Position numbers and translations under genes: made by a program
Assembly (NCBI RefSeq): GCF_037975245.1
Contig: NC_092578.1
Span: forward strand, 8,540,001-8,604,000
Length of the DNA: 64,000 nucleotides
Reading direction: 5' to 3'
Origin: Apostichopus japonicus
Lineage: Eukaryota; Echinodermata; Holothuroidea; Aspidochirotida; Stichopodidae
Part shown: positions 1 through 12,100 of the stretch, piece by piece
Layout of the letters: every line of letters begins with the position of its first letter
How positions within the stretch are numbered: position 1 is the first letter of the stretch
Notes under the pieces: generated by a model
Told to the model about the DNA's origin: nothing
What the model saw: the letters and a program-made list of their open reading frames with translations, nothing else
Database searches by the model: none

Positions 1-448
1 AAGAACTTGACACGCACACATTTTGTGGTTTAAATTCGCTCAATTGTACGTTTGCATATGCACAGAACAATAAATACTTTGTGTCATTGCAGGGGCGTCA
101 ATCCGATTTGAAACGTGGGGGGGGGGGGGACGGAATCGATTCGAGTTTTCCGGCCGTAAGTACTATCTAAGCGGAGCGCCACCATCGGTTGGCGCGCAGC
201 GTACAAGAAAATTTTTCTTCTGGCAGACCCCTCAGATTGCAGGAAACGGCACTTCCCGTGCATTATGGCAGAAAGCAACACCCCTAAAATTGATAAAAAT
301 TTTCGGTAATTTTTTATTTTGGGAAATATTCTCGAAGGAAGTGATCGCCATTTATTCCTAAGTTTACCAATTCCTCGTCTCCCAGAAGCGCCCAACATTT
401 AAGATATCGAAACATTTTCGTGTTGGCTGATCCATGATCACCGCCCAT

Positions 449-1102
449 CAAGGGCGGCAGAAGCACTTTTAATCTGGGGGGGGGGGGGCACCGACATCAA
501 AGGGCACTTTGCAGCAATTCGATTGGACTGATGCAGCCTTATATTTAGTACCCTTTACAACTCTTATTGTATTATCTTATTTGTGTACACACATCACTCC
601 ATCAACGCCCCCCCCCCCCCCTCTCAAGGAAAATATGCATACTAGCACTGCAATATCCAATGTGCAAATTGGGAAACAAGGAACAAGTTTTCTTTTGAGA
701 CAAAATGAGGCGAAATCATGCTAATTGCTAATGTAGGAATCTTCCGAATTAGAGTTTATTTCTTGTTAATATCTTAACAAATTTGTTTCATTCGAAATAG
801 CTTTGAGTTTGACCCACAGAAATTCACTAAGAGTCAGAGGCGTAGCCAGGAGTTGCAAAGTTGTATGCACGACTATCTGAGCGGAGCGCCACCATCGGTT
901 GGCGCGGAGCGTAGTAGAAAATTTTTGGTTTTACAAACCCCTCAGATGGCCGGAAAAAGGCCCTTCCCGAGTGTTCATTCTGGTTCCCTGGCCTCTTGCT
1001 AACTTGAGACACCTCAATTTTTATGTAGAAAATGGGCACATTTTTAACCTGGGGAAAAGTGGGGGCACGTGCCCCCTGTGCCCCCCGGTTCCGCCGCCCT
1101 TG
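449..1102. mobile_element. Nested hAT-type non-autonomous element
   Basis: It starts CAAGGGCGGCAGAAGC and ends with the inverted GGTTCCGCCGCCCTTG. The flanks are CCGCCCAT (441-448) and CCGCCCGT (1103-1110), seven of eight identical. The same family in reverse orientation is at 34843-35597. It carries one copy of the shared GCGGAGCGCCACCA module at about 871-975 and homopolymer G and C runs near both ends. Confidence 0.8.
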
Positions 1103-1509
1103 CCGCCCGTGCCCGTGAGAAGTGGTGACTGGGTGAAGAAAAAGCCACGCCGTTTGAAAACATGGGCAGAAAAAGTGAAAGTAGCGAAACCTAAGGTAAA
1201 ACGCGCGATAACGAAGTGATTATTTTCCAGGTTAATTGAGACAGTATCAAACGCGATCTTAGGACAAACATATTCAAAGGTAATGGCATAACTAATCCCG
1301 ATATGTCGTCTTTGAGGTGTGTGGAAAAACCGCAACGACCATCAAAGAGCAATTGAATATTTAGTCTACTTTTCGATTTCGAAAACACTTTTTTTTAAAT
1401 TATGACAAAATTTTATGACACCTTTGATTTTTTTGGGGGGGGCCTGTGCCCCCCGGGCCCCAATGGGCACGACGCCACTGACCCCAGGGCCTCAGATATA
1501 GGCCCATTG

Positions 1510-1870
1510 CATGGGTGGGCAACCTTTTGAATGAATGGGCCAGATTTTAGGAGTGAAAGATTGACAGGGCCGCACCTAACCAACGGCCTGCTGCTGATTT
1601 CAAACCTTTGATTCCGAGGACGTTCAAGCAATAGGTGTGTGTACTTAATCTGTATTCACAAAACCATAATGTCAATACAGTCCTGTTGATAATTAATGGT
1701 GATAAAAGACCAACCTGACAGCATCATAAGTGCAGATAAATTCTAAGCAGCTAGCTCGTTTTTGGTGATGATGCAAAATAGATTGATTATTTTCTTTTTC
1801 TTGAGACATCTCACGGGCGGCAAAAAAATCACTGGCGGGCCGCATGTGGCCCGCAGGTTGCCCACCCCTG
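1510..1870. repeat. Nested hAT-like element with GGTGGGCAACC ends
   Basis: The left end CATGGGTGGGCAACC and right end GGTTGCCCACCCCTG are inverted repeats. The interior (GGCCGCA..., GCGGGCCGCATGTGGCCCGC) matches 60154-60517 in the opposite orientation. I could not find matching 8-bp duplications here, so the exact ends may be eroded. Confidence 0.7.
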
Positions 1871-2384
1871 GTCTATAGGAACGATGTCCCAAAATTTCCC
1901 CGGACATATAGGCGAAGGAAGCTATCCACCGCGACTGCATGTGAGTTTCTCGACTTTCTGTCCTGGGAGTCATACCACAAAATGGTGCATTTCCTCATAC
2001 GCCATTATTAATAATTTAAATAACTAACTAATAAGTCACAGCCCATATCCGAGTTCGTATATAGCGAGCTTAGCGCAAATTTGGCGCCAGCATGTTAAAC
2101 CAGGTTGCTAGGTCTACGAGAATACATTGACATGAAATTTGAAAACAATTAAGGATAGCAAGACAAACAACTTTTATTATGTTTGCAGGACCTCACACAT
2201 GCGCATGTATCGTCAGACTTAGAATAGGTCCCATGTGAGTGGTGGCTAAAGTGATGAAGGCATGAAAATAAATCAGTGGTTGTTCGTTGGAGTCCTCAAG
2301 CAAGTTACCTCGGTTGCTAGGTGGATTTGCATCTGGTTATCGGGTGAATTCTGGTCTGAGCGTACTATGTAACCACCATGTACC

Positions 2385-2938
2385 CAGGGACGTAGCTAAG
2401 GCCTGATGATTGGGGGGGGGGGGGTGTAGTGGCTGAAAATCGGTTTTGAAGCCAGAAAATTCCAACTGCTGCTTTGTACCCCCCACCCTCCCGCTACTCG
2501 TCAACGATACGGTCAGTGTCAGTCAGAAAACCCAATCTTTCGCGACTGCACTACTGTTACGAACTTGTTGCGATACATTTGTACCCACTGGCACTCATTT
2601 CAAAAACTTATTGCCCCCCCCCCCCCTCACCCCAACCAAATATTTTTGTGAAATTCGGGCAATATGCTGATAGCTTTTTGGATATAGATAGATTTTTGCA
2701 ATGTGTTTTTCAGTGGTTATACTGATATTATTATTACCCAACAATTATCACCAATACGGAAGGGTAATAAGACGGAAAATGATTGTATTCTATTTGCATG
2801 CGATGTAAAAACCGATGCATGCCTGTATGATATGCACATGATCATGTGTGATGAAAATTTTGGTTATATTTTTCGGGCAAGTCGTTACAACCCCCCCCCC
2901 CCCCCACAAAACAAATTGGGCTCCTACGCCTATGACGG
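2385..2938. repeat. Nested transposon fragment, ATTCGGGCAATATGCTG family
   Basis: It begins CAGGGACGTAGC after ATGTACC and ends near GGGCTCCTACGCCTATG. The internal phrases ATTCGGGCAATATGCTGA and TTTTCGGGCAAGTCGTTA are shared with 54220-54469 and in part with 18140-18550 and 35030-35240. It contains three C-runs of ten or more bases. The flanks do not match, so the boundaries are approximate. Confidence 0.5.
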
Positions 2939-3127
2939 TAGTTCTATTAGGCATTTTTTTTTGTAGTATTCAGAATCATAAGAAGTTTTGTACGGTGGAG
3001 TATAAGAATCGCGAGAAACAATTTCCCAAAGTGGCAAGGAAAACGTGGTAAATATGACAGGTTAAAGGTCAAAATTTTTTAGGTCATGCACAATCACAGG
3101 GATACATGAAAAGGCCTAGATAAACTA

Positions 3128-3162
3128 GAGTGCGACAGTCGGAAATTCCGACTGTCGCACTC
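3128..3162. repeat. Perfect 35-nt palindrome (17-bp arms)
   Basis: The arm GAGTGCGACAGTCGGAA is followed by one A and then its exact inverse. It lies just downstream, in coding sense, of the transposase fragment. It could form a hairpin in RNA or a cruciform in DNA. It may be a small nested palindromic insertion or a terminator-like structure of the host element. Confidence 0.85.
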
Positions 3163-3185
3163 CAATTTTCCAACTAGCGTCAGTT

Positions 3186-3566
3186 TTACCATGGCTTGGG
3201 GGTGAGACACACCCACACCCCCTCTAACGACGTCCCTGCGCGGTGAATATGGAACACGATCACATGGTTCAGCCTCTGCTGAGTCATGGTGCTCCGTAGC
3301 CTTGTCTTCAAACGCCTCAAAGCACTAAAAGATCTCTCGGCTTCCGTCGAACTGGCGGAGGAGACGAGGAGCAACCGCAAGAGAGCTTCGACTTCACCAA
3401 ACATAGCCCGTACCACTGGATTCATCAACTTGAATATTTGTCTATACCCTTCAACCGACGACGAATGGAACTGGCCTCGAAATAAAGGCAGACTAAGCTT
3501 AAGATTGTTGGAGAGCTCAGGGTACCAACTCACGAGATCTGGGTGGAATTCTCCATTCAGCAACAT
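3186..3566 (-). pseudogene. hAT transposase C-terminal dimerisation domain fragment
   Basis: The 126-codon minus-strand frame ends in a stretch typical of the hAT family C-terminal (dimerisation) domain. The key run is SSASSTEAERSFSALRRLKT followed by RLRSTMTQQRLNHV, as in ZMYM1-type hAT proteins. The preceding part (FHSSSVEGYRQIFKLMNPVV, EVEALLRLLLV) is the usual lead-in to that domain. The DDE catalytic core and BED zinc finger are absent, and a full transposase is normally 500 residues or more, so this is a remnant. It lies close to the right end of the 90-3736 element, with the transposase reading leftwards into the element, and so probably is that element's own gene remnant. Family assignment is secure; the exact subfamily is inference. 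Confidence 0.88.
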
Positions 3567-3744
3567 TGAGTGATATTCGAGGATATGAATCCTAAGATGT
3601 GTAAGCCGTAACCAAATAGAGCCACGACACTACTCTTTTTCCAAATGTGTGGGGGGACATTTGATATTGTTTCCCCCATCCATCGAAATGTGGGGGGACG
3701 TGTCCCCCCGTCCCCCCCCCTGGATTGACGCCCATGTGTCATTG

Positions 3745-5160
3745 CATTTCTAAGGAACCACACATAAATGAAAAACATACAGTTGAGTGATTTGGATTTT
3801 GCCCATAATAGAAATTGTTGATCAAATTCTTAAGTGCGTCAATTATGAACCCACCATGCTACTAGGCATATACGTGGGCCAGAGTTTTTTCTCTTCAAAA
3901 CGAGGCCGAGGGATAGCTGGCTCGGCCATTGTCCTCCAATTGTAAGTTAACTTAAATAAATGCTAGTATTGCCTGGGCCATATTGATCACATTTGCATAA
4001 AAAACTAGTTTCTCGTCCTTACTTTTCAGAAAAAGTGAGGGTGCAGGCAATTATTTAATAATAATTAGTGCGACCAGTAGGGGAATTTCTGTGGTAAAAA
4101 TTTGGCTAAATTGGTTGTTCAAATTTGAAAATTAAAAAAAGAAAAGAAAATTGACCCAGTGGGCAAAAGGATGCAAGCAGGACAAGAAACTACTAATTTA
4201 TACCTCGCCTTAATATTTCAAGTGTCCATTTTTATTGGGGCTCACAATATTCATAAATTTTTGCTTTAAGTGCAGAATGTACGTCTGCAAAAAGTCCACA
4301 AAACTGGTACAGTAGGCGTATCTGTAGGCCAGAGACTATGTGATCAGAAAGACAAGATTTTGACATGTAAAATATATGTCTCTTCCTTCTATCATTTCCT
4401 TTTTCAGGTATAAATGAATTGAACGATAAAACTGTTTTGTCTTAAAGGGGCCTATGCTAAGTCTATGTATGCATTTATCCAAAATATTAAAACCATAATG
4501 AACTTTCGATGACCTTTTGGTTTGGTAGTTGTTTGGCATAATAAAAATTGTTTGGTAATTTTGCATTGATACATTTTATATATTTCATCACTTTGCTGGC
4601 TCACAGCCAAATATCTGACCCGTGGTATTCATGTATCATTGTCAGGAAATGAAAAACCCCATTTCAAATGTTGATGTCTCGCTTGACCTTCACTGCCTGA
4701 TCACTGCAGAGTCTAAGTATTTGGTTGAGGAAAAACAAGGAAGAATACTGTTATGTATGAATGTTCTAAGTTTTTACATGAAATGACTACTGAAATGGCA
4801 TCATGACTAAAAGTTTATTCTGAACTGTTTAAAGTTGCAAGTTCATTTATTTTATGAGTGTGTATTTACGGCTATTATAAGAGAAAATATATGGTGCTTC
4901 ATGTGACGGAAATCCCACGTTCACATAATTTGTTTACTCTGGAATCTGGTCAGAGATGCTGTTAGCATGTGTGAGCTCAGCAGTCAGCAGTTAAATTACT
5001 TTCTTGTCCTGTCTAACTAAGGTTAGTACGACTTAGTACGAAGGTGTCACGGTCATATTCTGCATTGCATTTTCTTTGATTTGAAATGTCCCTGTCACAG
5101 TTAGGAATATATTACAATTACAGTCAGGAATAAATGGTACCTTTCCTTTTATTACTGTAG
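3745..5160. other. Duplicated non-coding DNA, no gene seen
   Basis: This is collinear with about 25630-26540 and 28310-28804 of unit B. At about 4660 it lacks the 1.78 kb that in unit B carries three exon-like segments of the SAM-like-domain gene, so either A lost them or B gained them. Nothing else coding is visible. Confidence 0.7.
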
Positions 5161-5463
5161 GAGGATGTTGACATAGAAGAAAACGCAAGGACTATCGATG
5201 TGGAAATGACGCCTCAGCCTTTTGCAGTGTGCAGAGGCACCCTCCTAACACCATCCCAGGCCTATGCTATTCTCGAGAGACATGCTCTGCCACAACCATC
5301 CCTACTCAAAGCAATAGATGTTAGCTTTAAAGGGTGTGAAGACTCGCGCAAAAAGAAACGTCTAATGTCGGCAATCTTACCAAGTTTCTGTACTAGTTTT
5401 TGTACCTTAATTTTGTTTACTTCTTTGCATGTTATCATTTTTCATAAACATGCACTGACTTGA
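5161..5463 (+). pseudogene. Isolated exon of uncharacterised SAM-like-domain gene, unit A
   Basis: An acceptor (TTTATTACTGTAG) precedes GAGGATGTTGACATAG at 5161. The frame reads EDVDIEENARTIDVEMTPQP, then FAVCRGTLLTPSQAYAILER and HALPQPSLLKAIDVSFK. I recognise this style from large uncharacterised invertebrate and fish proteins that carry a SAM-like segment upstream; no function is known to me. After SFK the frame runs into unrelated sequence starting GTGAAGACTCGCGCAAAAAG. That module also occurs at 15192, so the exon seems truncated there. The stop is at 5461. The partner exons seen in unit B (26835-27837) are missing here, so this copy cannot make the family protein. Confidence 0.6.
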
Positions 5464-6655
5464 TGTGACTTAATGTGAAACTTGTGAAAATTCATCTTAT
5501 CATTTTTTCGATAACGTGTGCACATTGATGTTGTTTTGATCCTGCTTATGACAGAGTTGAGGGTCTTTTTTAAGAAAAATGTACAGATCTGACTATTCTT
5601 GAGAAGGGAAGCAGGCAATCAAAAATATACACTATAACTACTAGGGATAGAGTTGAAACAGTTTTGTGATTGTCATGCTTTTTCATGCTGGATGCAATGT
5701 TTTACATTAAAATAAGTTTCAAAGAGGACTGGTTAGTGATTCATATTTGATATGTGTGAAAATTACTAGGTGCCTGTCAGCCTATTAAATATATAATCTT
5801 CGATATGTTTACAATGTGCATTGGCTTGAAGAATAAGGTAAACCTGCACCACCATTTTTTGTAAATTTCATATCATTATACTTACAAATTGTGCTCACAT
5901 TACAAACAATTAAGACATTAAATACATGAGAGGTTTGTACGTGTGATACCATGTGTGTTCCATTCAAGTTAGTTTGCATTGCATAGGTAATATGTTTAAA
6001 AAAGAAGAAAATGTGTAGTTGCACAAGACTGCTTATGTTGGAATTTAACCATTGACATATCATAAGTAGTAGGCCTACTCCCTTTCTAACATTGAGCCAT
6101 TTTTTTGCACTACTAGTTTTGTCTATAATAATTATCATGATATAATTATGAGGAATTGCCATTTCCTGTTGGACTTCTTGCTTCTGTGCTCAAACTTCTT
6201 GAGTGTCTAGTGAAAACAATCACCTATAACTGCATAAAAGGCTGTAAACAACACTTGTTACAAATTGGTCAGTGGGCAAGAACCAAACAAAGTTGTGTAT
6301 GTTCAGGTTAATTTTATCCATGAAGGGAATAAATTGTAGTTTCATGATGAAATTTTACGTCAATATTCATGTTCCAAGTCCTAGAAGCAAATTTGCAGAG
6401 CATACATTGAGGGTTAGATTTTTCATGATGAGCATATTGACGCAATATGATATAAAGTAAGTTAATAGATTACTGCAACCAACAATACCATGTTGCTAAA
6501 TTCTATGAAACCATTTTATGTGTTGTTAGTTCTAGCGAAACTTTTTGAAGCTGTTTTCATCAATAAATGAGATTTATTTTATTTGTTAATATTTTTAAAC
6601 CCTGGTGTCAACATTTTCAATTTAATATTGTAATACAATGTCCATTTAATTTCAT
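5464..6655. other. Duplicated non-coding DNA, no gene seen
   Basis: This is AT-rich and nearly identical to about 28980-30290. The open frames on either strand are short and not preserved between the two units. Confidence 0.7.
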
Positions 6656-6990
6656 TCATCGACCAATATTGGGTAACAAATTGCCCAACTAACTGTATCA
6701 ATCAACCAACATGGGATAAAAGCACTCCAATATAATTAGATTCATTAACCAATATTGGGTATCAAATTGCCCAACTAATTGTAACAATCAACCAACATTG
6801 AGTAAAAACATTCCAATACAATTTTATTCATTAACCAATCTTGGGCAACAAATTGCCCAACTAACTATATGGACTAACCAATAATGGGTAAATGCATTAC
6901 CCAACTGCTGTTGGGCAAACTTTGCCCAACTTTTGAGCTGTTTCATATGTACCCAGTGTTGGCTAAAAGTTGGTCAATATTTTTACCCAA
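6655..6990 (+). repeat. 86-bp tandem array with TTGGG/CCCAA palindromes, unit A
   Basis: About three to four units begin ACCAATNTTGGGYA, followed by CAAATTGCCCAACTAA. The unit is 86 bp by direct count of the first copy. Each unit contains the near-palindrome TTGGGTAACAAATTGCCCAA. The last part compresses into closely spaced TTGGGCAA/TTGCCCAA pairs. The array is conserved in unit B (30300-30665). Confidence 0.85.
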
Positions 6991-9139
6991 CTTTTTAATA
7001 GTGAACGAAGATATTTTTAAGAGCCCCCGGTATTCCGGTGGATCACTGAGTCAATATAGCAATTTATGCCACAATCATTCGCCTTTGGTATTACTGATGA
7101 ATATTGCAGCGAAATAGTACAGTTCAATATATCGTGCATGAGCGAATACACACCACTTAACAAAAGCCGTAGGTGTGACTCACGTGAAAAAAGAGTCGAA
7201 CAAGGTTTGTAGTATTACAAAAGCCAATATTTCGTTACCAGTCTCGGGGAAAGCAAGGGAGTTTTCATTACGTCAGGTGTGAAACGCTCAACCAATCAAA
7301 ATCGACTCGCCGCTTTAGAATATTGATATAATGTTATAATTTATAGCAGTTTTCTTATCATTTTGTCAAACACACTCTTTACGCCTGTTCGTTAAGAAGC
7401 TTGCATACCGGTACACAAGACAACTTCGAGGTTTGGTAAGTATAGTTTAATCCGTTCACGTATATATATATATATAATATATATAGGCATATATAGCAGT
7501 CATCATTACAGCGACAGACAATGTTTGTCCCTTGGGCCTTAACCGGTGTTCATTAATCATATGAAAATGCAGTATAACATTGGACTGTAAAGGTGAGAAG
7601 GAAGCACTAAAACTACTATGAGAAAGGATTTAGATGATAGGCCCAAATCTATTGCGTAGTATCATGTGCACTAACTATTTAACATAAAATGCAGTAACTC
7701 ATAAAGTGCAGTAAAAAAGTGCAGAAACTATTTAACACCTTTCGAAGGGAACCTTGAACGTAACACGCTGTGATAGTCTCATGCAGTGCAGTGTATGATA
7801 TCCATATAGCAGACGGTATCTATAAATTAAGCACACGCAGTCCTGAGACTGCGTAAGTTACGGTTTATGATATACCATGTATCACCCACGTATTAGGCCC
7901 ACCCGTGTTGTGGGATGGGTTTGAAATGAAGAGCTTTTAGTCCTCTTCCTCGTTCTAGACACACGCACACAGCGATTTCCAGATCGTAGACTGAGAAAAA
8001 AAAAATCATTTTCCTTCAGTAGGCCTACAGTATTTACGTATTAGTTTTTCTCTCAGCTCACTAAACATAAGAGAAATCAGAACTTTCGATATGATAATTA
8101 TAGAATAAGAATAATTCACGTGATGTCAGCTTGATATAATTTTACCTCACAGAGTCAAAGTTCGAGACCTCACAGTTGGGCTCATTGTGAAGGAAACTTT
8201 CTTCTTCCTTTATAAACAAATCTTTGCACATTTCTTTTTACTAACAGACGGTCGGTATTTTAATATTAGACATTCCTTGTATACCAGAAAGAAAACCAGA
8301 GACGTCAAAATATATATCTAAAAAAAATTGAAACTGTTTCCCCCCCCCCCCAACTTTGGCACTAATGAAATGTTCACGTTAAATTGAGATGTCTTAGTGA
8401 AAGCAAGGGTATTGATTTGCATGCCGACTAGACAGGGTGGGGGGGGGGGGGGGTAAGGGACAGTATATAGTGAAACAAATGAATGCATGTTTAAGTCCGA
8501 TGACAATTATCCAAATGTTCTGCTTTGTGAAGAATCTGTATGTGAAGGGAGTGCGCAGTTCAAAATTAACCGCCTGAACCGCCTCTTGCAAGGAGAGAAA
8601 CCAAATCAAACATCACGTTTGATCTAGTCTATGTGGTATAGGTATTGTCATGAAAAAACTTGCACCAACCCACCCCCCCCCCCTCCCCAAAATACAATCA
8701 GCTTTCGGGAGATATCACTGATTTAATGTCTCGTCATGCATACAAGATGAAAGACTTAATTAAGTTTAAATATAACATCATCAAGCTACATGTGCTTCAA
8801 TCTCTTATGTTTTCCTTTATTTATTTGTATAATGATGATATCGAAGCTGGATACAAGACATAACGATAGCTTTAGTCTCACGGTCATAACATCAGTTAAC
8901 AATTGGATTTTAAGATATCGAGATGTCGAGATATACTGAGATCTGAATATCTCATTATATCTAACCATCCAGATGTTGAGAAATGAAGATACAATATATG
9001 ATATTAAGAACTGACCCGTTTACGAAATTTTCTGTTTTGCCGTAATCTAAATATCGCACAGGCACCTTACAAACTCTGTAGTGAACTGAAGTATATATTT
9101 TTCTTTCGTGAATCAATTTTATTTTCGCAGATCATCACA
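6991..9139. other. Upstream region of the secreted-protein gene, unit A
   Basis: No coding region is seen. A short (TA)n tract is at about 7462-7485. Positions 7993-8690 are absent from unit B and hold poly-C and poly-G runs at about 8341-8350, 8440-8452 and 8674-8684. The sequence just before 9130 ends TTTTATTTTCGCAG, a good splice acceptor, so the first coding exon probably follows a 5' untranslated exon located somewhere in this stretch; that exon and the promoter could not be placed. Confidence 0.6.
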
Positions 9140-12100
9140 ATGGACGGAATAGCAAAGATTATTCTGGTATTCTTTGCTATCTTTAACTATTGTCTGGTTC
9201 CAGTTGCTGCATGTTGCCCCAAATGCCCGGTAAAGGGTACAATGGAACTAACTGACGATCAAAGAGACCTTATCGCTAATCCAGCCTCACAAGCAGAAAT
9301 TGCAAGGTAAGGCAGTATCATAAACCGCTAGTAAAATTAGCAGGAAAAGAGAAGATGAATGTGTGTTTGGGGCGGGGGGAAGAGGGGAGGGGTTGGTACG
9401 ACTCTAGCTAGCAACCCCCCCCCCCCCCCAATATGAAATAGAAGAAGATTGTAACCAGTGTACCTCTATTATCGTCGGTTTTATCTCTATTATTGACAAC
9501 TAATGGATGAAATCAAGAGAGCTTGTTGTGAAACTAAAGACTAGATTTAGAAGGAGCATTAGGATCAGTTGCATTATTTTTCTACATTTTAAATTTAACA
9601 TGTTAAGTTTACTTCGAAATATGGCAAACGTAAAAGTATCAACATTTGTTTTTGTTCCCTCGGTGGCTGTATAAAATAGGTAGCTATATAACTGTATTAA
9701 CTACATTTTGTCAGTGGCGTCCATACACGACGAGCCGGTGGGTGGGGGTGGGTGGGCGGGGGAGTGGGAGAAGTTTAGCCGGGCAATGTTTTAAAATGCA
9801 ATAGTATTTATTGGCACAACATTGCATGTAGACATCATTATAGGTTTATCTTATAGCCGAAGTCTGCCTCACAATGCACTTTCTAACGTCTAACCTTTTA
9901 TTTACTGAGTCCGCTCCAACGACCTCTTGCAGAACCATCCCATTTGCCCCGCTGCTGCTACCTGTTAATATATCATTTAAGGTATATTTCGACATTTTGT
10001 TTTAAGATAGATAGACAGCAATATTAACTTGATACTTGGCATGCGCGGATTCAGGGGTGTTGAGGTATGCTTCTCCCTCCCCACCCCGCTCCATTTTGAA
10101 CCACACACCAAAAATAAAAAGTATATATTTTCACAACCTTGCGTTGACCATATCTCGTCTAAATTTCTTCTTTGATCGGGGGGGGGGGGAGGGGGGCATA
10201 GCTCCTCCTAACACGACCCGCACGCGAATATTTTATTGCCAAACAGGTTTGCAATTACAGATTGCTCGTTACGTCAGCACCAATAATGACCATCGCTTGG
10301 AAGTTCGAAGACATACACTGAATAACACACTGACACTTAACTAAGTCTAGTTGAGTGCTTTCCCTGCAAACGCCCTAACTTAACTGTTAATGCTTGGATC
10401 ACATGGACCTTAATGATGATGCATATGCTACATTCCATTGGGTTCGTGTTTTCTAAGATTCGTGAGCCGTTCTATTGAAATTGGAATTCGTTTCGTGGAA
10501 TGGGTACGTTAAATCAACTTCACGACGCGAGTTCACGCGTCTTCAATGAATATATGCAAAGTATATAGTCTGCAGCATGATACATTTCCGTCACTGCACT
10601 GTTAACACAGTTATTATACATATAGGCCTAAATCACATGTTTGATGCACCCTTTACGAAACTTTCACTGTGCGATGTAAGCGATTAATGCCTTCTCCGAA
10701 AACTTCGACCAAACATCGATAGTAGATCATACATTCATAACAAACTAGTGTGCTAAATGTGATGATGACGTAACTTTTCCGGCCAATCACGAGCGACTAT
10801 TTACACACGATTGCAAACCTGTTTGGGAAAAAAAATCGCGACTCGCACTGCTTGAAACTTACCAGAAGTCTCTATGGGAAGCTGGTCACTTCGCCCAACA
10901 ACCATTTCGCCCGACTGCCATTTCGCCCAACCTTACCATTTCGCCCAACCAGCCTGGTCATTTCGCCCAACCAGCCTGGTCATTTCGCCCAACCAGCCTG
11001 GTCATTTCGCCCAACCTTGATTAAATATTATACTTCAAAAAGGAAACGTTCGGGAATTTATAACGTTACAGGATACGAACCGAATATTAAGGAAACTTGA
11101 GGATGGATCAGTGTTATAGGGGTTAGGTTTGATAGGTTTGATATAGTAAACGTTGGGGAGTTGTTAACGTTACCACTTGAAATGCCGCACCAGGGGCGAG
11201 AGAGGTGGCATGGGATGGATATATTTGTGTTTACCAAACTTACTGTAACATCAATTAAATTTATCTAATAACATTATTGAATCTTGTTCATAATGAATAT
11301 TAACGATTGTTATTAATCTAATTGGTGAGAACTTCTATAACACATCACATTTTCTTCATCGTTTACTTTTTTTTCATCCCATTTAGGTTACAGCAATTGA
11401 GTTTTGTAGATATAACACAGGAAACCGATCCCATTGTGGAATTTACGAACGACCAAGATGAGACGGTGATTGAGGAATTCCCGGAATACTTCAGAACATG
11501 TTCGAATGGAAATAGAATAGAGAATAACACACTTGATCCTGATATAGAATGCGAACCTGCACTCCCTCCTTTGCAGAATGAGAGGACAATCCAGCCGTTT
11601 AGAAAAAAGCGAAGTTCGGTTTCAATGTGTACTGCAAGTACTATTGCAACATGCACGCCTGTACAATCTTACGTACAAGCTATCTTCGCCTTTGATTTTC
11701 AAGGCAGAGTCGTTCAACTCTTCCAGGTGGGTAACTTATTCACATCTTATACTTAACCCCCCCCCCCACTTCTCCACCCCCTCTCTCTCTCCAATACTTG
11801 TCTCGTTGAACCTGTTTCTTTTATATATTTCTTAATTGTGATATAAATGTTGAGTAATCTATGGTCGGTATTTTCATGATTATTACAGGATTTCAGTTAA
11901 TATTGATGATCTCTAACTTTTTTTCAATTTGGGAAATGTTTCTATAGAAAAACCGGCATCTTCTTTCCCTTAGAGATGTCACATCGCTTAAAAGTGTGGA
12001 TATCACTAGAATTTATGTTTGGAAATGCAAATATAAGGAATTATTGGATTTTTCTTTAAAGGGGACACAAATCGATTCATTATATCTTTGGCATATAATG

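Larger units (their letters stand above)
90..3736 (-). mobile_element. hAT-superfamily DNA transposon, decayed
   Basis: The left end reads CAGGGGCGTCAATCC and the right end is the inverted CATGGGCGTCAATCC. The element is flanked by a perfect 8-bp target duplication TGTCATTG (82-89 and 3737-3744). Unit B has the empty site near 25625, where the flanks join directly, so the insertion happened after the segmental duplication or was lost from B. A fragment of transposase lies on the minus strand at 3186-3566. The interior has been invaded by other elements (449-1102, 1510-1870, about 2385-2935). No full-length transposase frame remains, so the element is not autonomous. Confidence 0.9.

Noticed and set aside
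10880-11017. CRISPR-like appearance of repeated CATTTCGCCC units
   Set aside because: Units are contiguous with no unique spacers, in an animal genome; it is a minisatellite.
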